Of a stretch of DNA of 64,000 nucleotides, positions 29,665 through 37,510 are shown piece by piece. The notes under the pieces are model-generated. The model was given only the letters and a program-made list of their open reading frames with translations, was not told the DNA's origin and ran no database searches. Origin of the DNA: Lacrimispora saccharolytica. GTDB taxonomy: Bacteria; Bacillota; Clostridia; Lachnospirales; Lachnospiraceae. The translations under genes and the position numbers were made by a program. Position 1 is the stretch's first letter; every line of letters begins with the position of its first letter. Location: assembly GCA_016899975.1 (NCBI GenBank), contig JACJJN010000011.1, positions 1 through 64,000 of the forward strand, in the 5' to 3' direction.

Positions 29665-30450
29665 ATGAAACTGAAAGAATTGTTTGTCAGTAAAAAGGGA
29701 GAGGAGGTTCCTCTTTGGAAAGCTGCCTTCAGTATGCTGCTTACCTGTGTGCTGGTGGTGCTGTTTTTCTGGGTTTCGCTGATCCGGATTGATTATGCGG
29801 CTGATTTTTCTTTTCTGCCGGATTTTCGCCAGAGGATCTGGAGCGGCTTCTGGATGACAGTGCTGATCAGTGTGGCAAGTATGCTGCTCAGCCTGGCGCT
29901 GGGGATTCTCAGCGCGGCAGGACGGAGCTGCCGGATTCTGGTGCTGAGGTATTTGTGCAGTCTCTATGTGACATTTATCCGGGGAACACCCCTGATCATG
30001 CAGATCTATCTGTTCTATTATATTGTGGGTACTGCGTGGGGGATCGAAAACCGCTTTGCGGCGGGAGTTCTGATTCTGTCCGTATTTGAAGGAGCGTATA
30101 TTTCGGAAATTATTCGGGGAAGCCTGTTGTCCATGGATGAATCACAGCTGGAAGCGGCGCGTGCCGTTGGCTTTACAAAAAAGCAGACCCTGCGGTATGT
30201 GATCTTTCCGCAGATGGTTGCCAGGACACTGCCGGCGCTGACCGGGCAGTTCGCGTCTGTGATCAAGGATTCGTCTCTATTATCGATGATTTCCGTCATC
30301 GAGCTGACCCAGGCGATGCGGGAGATCAGCGCGGGAAACCTGAAGCTGGTGGAGAGTTATCTGTTTCTGGGCGTGCTGTACCTGGTGCTGACGCTGCCGG
30401 TGGCATTTATCAGTAAACGGCTGGAAAGGAGATTCCAATATGAAGCTTGA
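29665..30450 (+). CDS. Amino-acid ABC transporter permease
   Basis: HisM/GlnP-type permease, 261 aa. Central segment RGTPLIMQIYLFYYI and the EAA loop EAARAVGFTKKQTLRYVIFP are clear. About four or five spans, with an N-terminal cytoplasmic stretch of about 20 residues. It lies 45 bp after the binding-protein gene and overlaps the ATPase gene by 11 bp. Confidence 0.94.
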   Translation: MKLKELFVSKKGEEVPLWKAAFSMLLTCVLVVLFFWVSLIRIDYAADFSFLPDFRQRIWSGFWMTVLISVASMLLSLALGILSAAGRSCRILVLRYLCSLYVTFIRGTPLIMQIYLFYYIVGTAWGIENRFAAGVLILSVFEGAYISEIIRGSLLSMDESQLEAARAVGFTKKQTLRYVIFPQMVARTLPALTGQFASVIKDSSLLSMISVIELTQAMREISAGNLKLVESYLFLGVLYLVLTLPVAFISKRLERRFQYEA

Positions 30451-31177
30451 ATTTCACGGGTTATCGAAACAGTTTGACCAGGGCAGGGTGATCCTTCAGC
30501 CGATGGATTTCTGTGATGAGGTACATACCCTAGCCATTATCGGACCATCCGGCGGAGGAAAATCCACGCTGCTGCGCATCATTGGAGGTCTGCTGCCGCC
30601 GTCTTCCGGGACGCTTTCCATTAACGGAGAGGAACTCCCCAAAGAGGAAGAAGGGCTGCAAAGATACCGAAAGAAACTGGGTTTTGTATTCCAGCAGGGC
30701 GGCTTGTTCCGCCATCTGAGCGCAAGGGAAAATATTGTTCTGCCATTGACCAAGGTCCACGGATACAGCGAGACGGAGGCAGGAAAACGTGCCGATGAAC
30801 TGCTGGAACGGTTCGGATTGGGAGCCGATGGACATAAAAAGCCGGCGGCGCTCTCCGGAGGACAGCAGCAGCGGGTTGCGATCGCCAGGGCGATCGCGGC
30901 AAAGCCGGGAATCCTGCTCCTGGATGAACCAACCAGCGCCCTGGATCCGGAATACACGACGGAAGTGCTGGATATCGTCAACGAGCTGAAGGAGGAAGGG
31001 CTGGATTTCATCATTGTAACCCATGAGATGGGATTTGCCCGCCATGCATGTGAAAAGGCAGCTTTTCTGTGCGAGGGAAAGCTGATGGAATACGGTTCCG
31101 GCAGTGAGATTTTTGATGCGCCGAAAAGCGAACAGCTGAAAAATTTCCTCGGACGGCTGCTGGAATGGAATATGTGA
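30440..31177 (+). CDS. Amino-acid ABC transporter ATP-binding protein
   Basis: Polar amino-acid uptake ATPase, 245 aa. Walker A GPSGGGKST, Q-loop VFQQGGLFRHL, signature LSGGQQQRVAIARAI, Walker B ILLLDEPTSALDPE, switch His in VTHEMGFA. Overlaps the permease gene by 11 bp and completes the importer. Confidence 0.95.
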   Translation: MKLEFHGLSKQFDQGRVILQPMDFCDEVHTLAIIGPSGGGKSTLLRIIGGLLPPSSGTLSINGEELPKEEEGLQRYRKKLGFVFQQGGLFRHLSARENIVLPLTKVHGYSETEAGKRADELLERFGLGADGHKKPAALSGGQQQRVAIARAIAAKPGILLLDEPTSALDPEYTTEVLDIVNELKEEGLDFIIVTHEMGFARHACEKAAFLCEGKLMEYGSGSEIFDAPKSEQLKNFLGRLLEWNM

Positions 31178-31199
31178 CGGAGTTCAGGAGGTGACAGGA

Positions 31200-32588
31200 A
31201 TGGGAGTGATGATGAATCTTATCATGCTGGGCTGTACGTATCCGATCGTGCTTATCATGTATGTTTTTATGAAGCTTGAGATCGGAAACAAAAAGAAGAC
31301 GGTTCTTGGGATTGCAGTCCCGGAAGAATTCCGGAAAGATCCGCAGGTGCTGGAAATCTGCGGGCAGTTCCGCAAAAGTATGAGACTGGGACTGATCGTG
31401 ATGCTGATCTTTCCGGCGGTCTTTTTCTGGATGCCCTGGTTTACGTTTTATATCACCGGATATCTGATCTGGGTGTACCTGATGATAGGTGTGGAACTGT
31501 ACCCGATGGCAAAGTACGGGGAGAGGCTCAAAGAACTGAAGCGGAAACGGGGCTGGGGTCGCGCCGGAGTGCAGGAAAGCACGGTGGACTTTTCGATTGC
31601 CGTGCAGCCTGTCCACGCTGCAAAAAAAGGTTTGCTGGCAGTTTTGTGTGTGCTCAGTGTTCCGCCGATCCTCTGGGAATTGGTGCGCCAGCCGGAGCAG
31701 GACCTGAAATGGGCGTATACCCTGATCCTCGTATTGATGGCGAGTATTGTCTGGCTGCTCAGCGGGATGCTGATCTGGCTGGACCGACAGAAATCAGAAA
31801 TTATCAGCAGAGACAGTGAGGTAAACCTGGAGTTTAACAGAAGAAAAAAACGGATGCGCGCCAGTGCATGGACCTGGGCGGCCGGATGGAGTGTGCTGCT
31901 GGTTTGGCTGACGGCTTTTGCGCTTCATGACCGTCTGGGAGGAATGATCGCGTATACGGTGGAGGTCGCAGTGTATACCGTTGTGGTCTGCTGGCTGATG
32001 TTCCGCTGTGAATGGGGGATCCTGCGGGTGCGAAGAGAAATGACAACCACATTGGAGAATTATGACAGCGATGAAACCCATTGGTATTTCGGCGCGCTTG
32101 TGTATTATAATCCCAACGACAGACACGCATTTGTGGAAAACAGAGTGGGAACCGGTTCTACGATGAATCTGGCATCGACAGGGGGAAAAGTAATGGCCGT
32201 ACTGACGGTGCTCCTGTTAGTTGGCTGTCTGATTGGAATTCCGATTCTGGTGGGAAGAGATGAATTTACTCCGGTGAGCCTGGTCGTTGAGGATGGGACG
32301 CTCAAATCGATCCATACCGGGACGGAATATGAGATATCTGAGCAGGATATCGCATCGGCTGTTCTTTTGGAAGAACTTCCGGATGTGTCGAGAAAGAACG
32401 GAACGGGCCTGCCGAATCTCTCCAAAGGGCGTTATAAGATCGAGGGGCACGGAAACGGGTATCTCTGTCTGAATCCACAGAATGAAGTGTTCCTGATGGT
32501 CGAAACCCGGGAGGGGCAGACGTATTTGTTCAGCGACGCCACGGACGAAGGAACCGTGGCTGCATACGAAGCACTGAACGGGAAGTAA
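31200..32588 (+). CDS. DUF5808-like multi-pass membrane protein
   Basis: Membrane protein of about 462 aa with roughly seven hydrophobic segments. The segment YFGALVYYNPNDRHAFVENR followed by TGSTMNLAS matches the DUF5808 pattern (YYNPND, then a G-TLN core). After the last span (about 320-345) a soluble C-terminal domain of about 120 residues should lie outside or at the membrane surface. Start ATG 31200 is spaced 8 bases from AGGAGG (31186-31191); the GTG at 31191 overlaps that site. Function unknown. Confidence 0.7.
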   Translation: MGVMMNLIMLGCTYPIVLIMYVFMKLEIGNKKKTVLGIAVPEEFRKDPQVLEICGQFRKSMRLGLIVMLIFPAVFFWMPWFTFYITGYLIWVYLMIGVELYPMAKYGERLKELKRKRGWGRAGVQESTVDFSIAVQPVHAAKKGLLAVLCVLSVPPILWELVRQPEQDLKWAYTLILVLMASIVWLLSGMLIWLDRQKSEIISRDSEVNLEFNRRKKRMRASAWTWAAGWSVLLVWLTAFALHDRLGGMIAYTVEVAVYTVVVCWLMFRCEWGILRVRREMTTTLENYDSDETHWYFGALVYYNPNDRHAFVENRVGTGSTMNLASTGGKVMAVLTVLLLVGCLIGIPILVGRDEFTPVSLVVEDGTLKSIHTGTEYEISEQDIASAVLLEELPDVSRKNGTGLPNLSKGRYKIEGHGNGYLCLNPQNEVFLMVETREGQTYLFSDATDEGTVAAYEALNGK

Positions 32589-32643
32589 TATTTCGAATCA
32601 GGGAGTTTTTCTGTTTTCTGGTACCGAAACAGAACATACAATC

Positions 32644-32672
32644 TTGACAGCCAGGAAAAAGCACGGTAAGAT
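32644..32672 (+). promoter_or_regulatory. Promoter of the transglutaminase-like lipoprotein gene
   Basis: TTGACA (32644-32649) and TAAGAT (32667-32672) with a 17-bp spacer, 53 bp before the ATG at 32726. Good sigma-A match. Confidence 0.7.
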
Positions 32673-32725
32673 GAGTAAAATTCAGAAACTATCGGAAAAA
32701 TGGTCGAGAGACAGGGGTAAAAAGT

Positions 32726-33955
32726 ATGAAGTCTAGAAAAGCAGGAGGATGGGCGGCGCTGCTGGCGGCGGCTGCGCTCTGGGGGTGTTCCGGCGAAGGG
32801 TCGCTGACGGAGGCAGCCAGAGAGCAGATGGAGAGCGCCGGGCAGCAGCTGCAGGAAGCAGGAGAACAGATCCAGGACCAGATAGAGCCGGAATATCAGC
32901 AGGAGGCGGTTGCTCAGGAAGATCTGGAGCAGAGGTATTATTACAGCTTTCTGGACGAGGAATCCCGTCAGATTTACCGGGAGTTGGTGCAGGGGATGAG
33001 AGACGGTGAGGAAACGATCGTCACTCACGGCAGCGATCCGGAGAAGGTCAATGAAATCTGTTCCTGGGTCTACATGGATTATCCTGAATTTTTCTGGTTC
33101 AGCGGAACGGTGGAAACTACCGGATATACGGGCCTGTCTGCCAGATGTGAGGTACGCCCGGAATATACCTGCACACCGGAGGAGCGGGCAGCCAGACAGC
33201 AGCAGATCGATGCGTCGGCGGGACAGTGCCTGGACGGCATTCCGGCGGATGGCAGCACCTATGAAAAAATCAGGTACCTTTATACCTGGCTGGTGGAGCA
33301 GACCGAGTATGCGGCGGATGCCCCGGAGAATCAGAACATTTACAGTGTGTTTGGCAATCACCAGTCCGTATGCGCCGGCTATTCCCGTGCCTTTCAGTAT
33401 CTGGCAAACCAGTCAGGAATCTTTAATATCTATGTGACCGGAACGGTGAACCAGGGGGAGAGCCATGCGTGGAACATCGTGGAGTGTGACGGTTCCTACT
33501 ATAACGTGGATGTGACTTTTGGGGATCCGGTCTTTTTGCAGAGTGAATCACAGGAAACAGGAACCGGCGGCGGCCAGAACCGCACGTTCTACGACTACCT
33601 GTGTGTCTCTGACACGGAATTCAGGAGAAACCATACCCCGGATGCCGGTTTGACCCTTCCGGTATGTGAGTCGGAAGCGCTGGAATACTACCGGATGAAC
33701 GGCAGGTATTTTGAGCAGGCATCCGAAAGTGAGATGCTTGCGCTGATGCAGCAGGATATCCAGCGGCAGGACGGCTGGTCTGATTTCAAATATGCCAATG
33801 AGACGGCTTATCAGGAGGCATTGGGATTTCTTCCGCAGGTCATGGAAGAAGCGGCATATTATCTGTGCAGCTATTATGGTCTGCCGCAGACCGTGTATCA
33901 GTACAGCCAGGATCCGCAGAGCCTGAGAATCAGTGTGTATTGGGATTATTCGTAA
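32726..33955 (+). CDS. Lipoprotein with transglutaminase-like domain
   Basis: Predicted lipoprotein, 409 aa, with signal peptide and lipobox ending at Cys21 (WGCSGEG). A Gln/Glu-rich helical stretch covers about residues 30-70. The papain-like transglutaminase core has Cys in QSVCAGYSRAFQYL, His in GESHAWNIV and Asp in YYNVDVTFGDP, so the Cys-His-Asp triad is intact. Such surface proteins are thought to act as proteases or cross-linking enzymes in the envelope; the reaction here is unknown. Confidence 0.85.
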   Translation: MKSRKAGGWAALLAAAALWGCSGEGSLTEAAREQMESAGQQLQEAGEQIQDQIEPEYQQEAVAQEDLEQRYYYSFLDEESRQIYRELVQGMRDGEETIVTHGSDPEKVNEICSWVYMDYPEFFWFSGTVETTGYTGLSARCEVRPEYTCTPEERAARQQQIDASAGQCLDGIPADGSTYEKIRYLYTWLVEQTEYAADAPENQNIYSVFGNHQSVCAGYSRAFQYLANQSGIFNIYVTGTVNQGESHAWNIVECDGSYYNVDVTFGDPVFLQSESQETGTGGGQNRTFYDYLCVSDTEFRRNHTPDAGLTLPVCESEALEYYRMNGRYFEQASESEMLALMQQDIQRQDGWSDFKYANETAYQEALGFLPQVMEEAAYYLCSYYGLPQTVYQYSQDPQSLRISVYWDYS

Positions 33956-33977
33956 CGCAGGATTATTTGTAAAAGAA

Positions 33978-34006
33978 TTGCATTTTTTCCCAGATTTCGC
34001 TATACT
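33978..34006 (+). promoter_or_regulatory. Promoter of the aspartate kinase gene
   Basis: TTGCAT (33978-33983) and TATACT (34001-34006), 17-bp spacer. The leader of about 30 bases is too short for a lysine riboswitch. Confidence 0.65.
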
Positions 34007-34042
34007 TATGGTTGAAAATTTTGACCATATGGGGGAAAACAG

Positions 34043-35245
34043 ATGTTAACCGTAATGAAATTTGGCGGCAGTTCCGTAGCGGATCTTGAAAAGATCCGCA
34101 ATGTGGCGAAACGCTGCATCGAAAAGAAAAATCAGGGCAGTCAGGTCGTCGTCGTTCTCTCGGCAATGGGAAAAACGACCGATGGGCTGATTCAGATGGC
34201 GAAAGAGATCACGCCCAATCCTTCCCGCAGGGAGATGGATATGCTTCTGTCCACCGGCGAGCAGGTATCCGTATCACTGATGACTATGACACTGCTCTCC
34301 ATGGGAGTTTCTGCAGTGTCCCTGAATGCATGGCAGGTTCCGATGCATACGACTTCCGATTATCAGAATGCAAAGCTGAAACGGATCCGTACCGAAAGAA
34401 TCCGCAAGGAGCTGGAAGACAACAAGATCGTAGTGATCACAGGCTTCCAGGGCATCAACAAATATGAGGATGTGACGACGCTGGGCCGCGGAGGTTCAGA
34501 TACCACAGCGGTTGCGCTGGCGGCGGAACTGCATGCGGATGTCTGCGAAATCTATACGGATGTGGACGGCGTTTATACGGCGGATCCGCGGATTGTGCCC
34601 AAGGCAAGGAAGATGGAGGAAGTGACCTACGATGAGATGCTGGAGCTTGCATCCCTTGGCGCAAAGGTACTGCACAGCCGTTGTGTGGAGATTGCGAAGA
34701 AATACGGTGTTGAGCTGCTGGTATGCTCAAGTATGAATGAAAATCCGGGAACACTTGTAAGGGAGAATCAGAAGATGGAAAAAATGTTAATCAGCGGTGT
34801 GGCAGCCGATAAAAATGTAGCCAGAGTAAGAGTCGCAGGACTTGTCAACGATGCGGACAGCACATTTCGTCTGCTGAACGTGCTGGATCAGCACAATATC
34901 AATATTGATGTCATGATCCAGACCATCGGCAAAGACGGCACAAAGGCGATCACATTTACCGTTGCGCGTACAGATCTGGCCCGGGTGCTGGACATCCTGA
35001 AAGAAAACATGGAAACGCTTGGAATTGCGAAACTGACTTATGATGAAAAGGTAGCAAAGGTATCCGTTGTAGGAGCAGGAATCCGCTCTCATTCCGGAGT
35101 TGCCGCAAAGATGTTCGGTGCATTGGCAAATGTCGGAATCAATACGGAGATGGTGACAACTTCTGAAATCCGCATTACTGCTCTGGTACCTGAGGAGCAG
35201 GCGGATATTGCAATGCGCGCGATCCACGAAACATTTATCGAATAA
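34043..35245 (+). CDS. lysC: Aspartate kinase
   Basis: Enzyme of the first step of the aspartate family (Lys, Met, Thr), 400 aa. Kinase domain starts MKFGGSSVADLEKI, with TTLGRGGSDTTAVALAAEL and EIYTDVDGVYTADPR. Two ACT domains follow (about 265-330 and 345-400) for amino-acid feedback. It starts after TATGGGGG with its own promoter. Which amino acid inhibits it is not readable. Confidence 0.93.
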   Translation: MLTVMKFGGSSVADLEKIRNVAKRCIEKKNQGSQVVVVLSAMGKTTDGLIQMAKEITPNPSRREMDMLLSTGEQVSVSLMTMTLLSMGVSAVSLNAWQVPMHTTSDYQNAKLKRIRTERIRKELEDNKIVVITGFQGINKYEDVTTLGRGGSDTTAVALAAELHADVCEIYTDVDGVYTADPRIVPKARKMEEVTYDEMLELASLGAKVLHSRCVEIAKKYGVELLVCSSMNENPGTLVRENQKMEKMLISGVAADKNVARVRVAGLVNDADSTFRLLNVLDQHNINIDVMIQTIGKDGTKAITFTVARTDLARVLDILKENMETLGIAKLTYDEKVAKVSVVGAGIRSHSGVAAKMFGALANVGINTEMVTTSEIRITALVPEEQADIAMRAIHETFIE

Positions 35246-35352
35246 ACGAACCGTTACAAAAACCCGGAATGGAAAAAGGACACCTGGAAAAGCACGATTT
35301 TTTCTTTTATGACATATGATAAAGATAAATCCCCTTTTTGAGGTGCACATCC

Positions 35353-35973
35353 ATGGAACCATTCCAGAAGCCTCTTACCGCAGCAGAAGAGAAAGCATAC
35401 CTGGAGGCGTATCAAAAGGGCGATGAAACGGCAAAAGATATTCTGATCGAGAGGAATCTGCGGCTGGTGGCGCACGTGGTAAAAAAATACCAGGGGATCC
35501 ATGAGGATCTGGATGATCTTCTGTCTATCGGAACCATCGGGTTGATCAAGGCGGTGACGACCTTCGACCAGGACAAAGGAAACCGGCTGGCTTCCTATGC
35601 TGCCAGATGTATCCACAATGAACTGCTGATGTATCTGCGGGCAAAGAAAAAAACTTCCCGCGAGATTTCCCTCTATGAACCGATCGGAACGGATAAAGAG
35701 GGAAATGAGATCCATCTGCTGGATATCATAGAAAGCGGCGGTGAGGATACCGCTGATTCTTATACAAAAAAGGAAGACTGTCAGAGACTGTATCAGTATT
35801 TCCATTCCGTGCTCAGCGAGAAGGAAAAACAAGTACTGATTCTGCGGTATGGTCTGTTTGGAGAGGAAGCGGGCACTCAGAAGAGCATTGCTGCCCGTCT
35901 GGGAATCAGCCGGTCCTATGTATCCAGGATCGAAAAGAACGCAGTGGAAAAACTCAGAGGATGTTTCCGGTGA
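35353..35973 (+). CDS. sigK: Sporulation sigma factor SigK, without pro-sequence
   Basis: Late mother-cell sigma factor, 206 aa. Region 2 contains RNLRLVAHVVKKY, DDLLSIGTIGLIKA and LASYAARCIHNELLMYLR. PIGTDKEGNEIHLLDI is the SigK-type spacer, and region 4 ends LGISRSYVSRIEKNAVEKL. ATG 35353 with GAGGTG gives MEPFQKPLTAAEEKAYLE, which aligns with the mature N-terminus of B. subtilis SigK, so the inhibitory pro-sequence of about 20 residues is absent, as in C. difficile. The gene is continuous here with no skin element. Confidence 0.88.
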   Translation: MEPFQKPLTAAEEKAYLEAYQKGDETAKDILIERNLRLVAHVVKKYQGIHEDLDDLLSIGTIGLIKAVTTFDQDKGNRLASYAARCIHNELLMYLRAKKKTSREISLYEPIGTDKEGNEIHLLDIIESGGEDTADSYTKKEDCQRLYQYFHSVLSEKEKQVLILRYGLFGEEAGTQKSIAARLGISRSYVSRIEKNAVEKLRGCFR

Positions 35974-36028
35974 CTGTTTGGACTGTCTTTCTTCTATAAA
36001 TATGATACAGTCATGCATGGGGTATGCT

Positions 36029-36123
36029 GGCTTCCATGAAAATTGCTTCGTGATGAGGCGGAAGCCGGAAAGCAATATGGCTTCCTGCGGTCTGCGCTTT
36101 TCCTGCGCAGACTGTAGGAGGCT
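36029..36123 (+). promoter_or_regulatory. Competing hairpins in the sigK-comM gap
   Basis: GGCTTCC occurs at 36029-36035 and again at 36079-36085, with one complementary GGAAGCC at 36060-36066, so two alternative stems compete. The second copy can also join a long stem 36079-36086/36116-36123 continued by GTCTGCGC/GCGCAGAC (36090-36097/36105-36112). The rest of this 420-bp gap is AT-rich and holds the comM promoter and a palindrome listed separately. No gene is seen. Confidence 0.45.
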
Positions 36124-36233
36124 TATGTAAAGAAAACATGAAATTCTTTCAATTTCTATGTAAAATGATTCTAAAAGTTTCCCAAAAGATTTGTAAAATT
36201 AATTTCAAACAGTGAAAAGCGGCGCGATCTTTA

Positions 36234-36263
36234 TTGACAAAGTTCGATTAAGAAAGTTATACT
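36234..36263 (+). promoter_or_regulatory. Strong promoter upstream of comM
   Basis: TTGACA (36234-36239) and TATACT (36258-36263) with an 18-bp spacer. The transcript would start near 36270 and carry a leader of about 125 bases with a palindrome before comM. Confidence 0.75.
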
Positions 36264-36322
36264 GATAAAAACGCAGCAGTTCAGCCGGCTGAGCGGTTGC
36301 ATAAAAATATCAATCTGTCCTG

Positions 36323-36342
36323 ACAGAACAGTTCTGTTCTGT
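36323..36342. promoter_or_regulatory. 20-bp perfect palindromic site in the comM leader
   Basis: ACAGAACAG, TT, CTGTTCTGT: two perfect 9-bp arms with a two-base centre. It lies about 60 bp after the -10 box and 52 bp before the start codon. The shape suits a dimeric repressor operator. The spacing does not fit the Gram-positive LexA box. Confidence 0.55.
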
Positions 36343-36393
36343 ATTTCCATTTTTTAAAGTCAAAACACTTATAGAGAACAAAGGAGGAATGGC

Positions 36394-37503
36394 ATGTTTT
36401 GCCGTGTATGGTCCATGGTGATCCATGGGGTGGAGGCAGTCCCTGTCCGTGTGGAGGCGGACGTCAGTGACGGGATGCCGATGTTTACCATCGTTGGTTA
36501 TGTGAGCGCACAGGTGCGGGAGGCGCAGGACCGGGTGCGGACGGCGCTGCGGAATCTCGGGATCATTCTGCCGCCGAAAAGAATTGTGATCAACCTCGCG
36601 CCGGCAAATATCCGAAAAGACGGACCGAGGTTTGACCTTCCGATCGCTGCGGCAGTTTTGCTGGCGATCGGAAGGATTCCTCCGCGGAGTCTTGAAAACA
36701 CGATGCTGATCGGAGAGCTTGGACTGAACGGGGATGTTCAGGCTGTAGCAGGCGTACTTTCCTCGGTGATGGAGGCACGGAAGATCGGTATCAGAAGCTG
36801 TATTCTTCCAACGGCAAATCTGCCGGAGGGAAAGCAGGCGGAATTGGAAGAGACGTGGGGAATTTCCAGCCTGAAGGAATTGCTGGCTTACTGCTGCGGA
36901 GAACGACCGAAAGAAGCGCAGCAGCAGGGATTTTGCAGAACGGCAGGAACTGAGGAAGAGGAGAAGAACGCGGCAGGACCGGAGCGGGAAGATTTTTCCG
37001 AATATGGGGATTTTGACGAGATCCTTGGACAGGAGGGAGTAAAGCGGGCTGCGTTGATCGCTGCCAGCGGATTTCATAACCTGCTCCTGTTTGGCCCGCC
37101 GGGAAGCGGAAAATCCATGGCTGCCCGGCGGATTCCGACCATTCTTCCGCCGATGACCAGAGGGGAACAGCTGGAAGTGACGCGGCTGTACAGTATCGCG
37201 GGACTGCTGCCGACCGGGCAGCCGCTGATACGGAACCGGCCGTTCCGTGCGCCCCATCACAGCATTACTGCCCAGGCGTTGGTGGGCGGCGGACGATATC
37301 CGTCTCCCGGGGAGATTACGCTGGCACACAGAGGTGTACTGTTTCTGGATGAACTTCCGGAGATGTCCCGGAGGGTGCTGGAACTTCTGCGCCAGCCGCT
37401 GGAAGAGCATCAGATCCTGATTTCCCGGCAGGAGGGGACGTATCTGTTTCCTTCGTCTTTTGTCCTGGTGGCGGCGATGAATCCGTGTCCTCGATTTAGG
37501 TAA
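36394..37503 (+). pseudogene. comM: comM/yifB Mg-chelatase-like AAA+ ATPase, 5' part, split by prophage
   Basis: N-terminal 369 aa of a YifB/ComM family protein, which is normally about 510 aa. The ChlI-like N-domain (about 1-190) begins with [20 protein letters not shown]. The ATPase domain has Walker [10 protein letters not shown] (about residue 235) and LFLDELPEM. The reading ends in [11 protein letters not shown] and a TAG-containing junction; family members continue NPCPCGYY. The last codons therefore come from the inserted DNA and the lid and C-terminal domain are missing. The remaining 3' part should lie beyond the right end of the prophage, outside the window. ComM acts as a helicase in natural transformation. 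Confidence 0.92.
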
Positions 37504-37510
37504 AATTTTT
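37480..37510. other. Left prophage attachment junction (attL) in comM
   Basis: Similarity to the ComM family stops after the codons for NPCP, and the integrase gene ends 8 bases after the truncated comM frame. The crossover should be within or next to AATCCGTGTCCT (about 37482-37493). The other attachment site is outside the window, so the exact core cannot be set. Confidence 0.75.

Noticed and set aside
33990-34042. Lysine riboswitch upstream of aspartate kinase
   Set aside because: The leader after the promoter is about 30 bases, far too short, and no conserved elements are seen.
35310-35352. Sigma-E promoter for sigK
   Set aside because: CATATGAT resembles a sigma-E -10 element, but no matching -35 could be found, so it is not listed as a feature.
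36323-36342. LexA (SOS) box
   Set aside because: Halves GAAC and GTTC are six bases apart; the Gram-positive box needs four.
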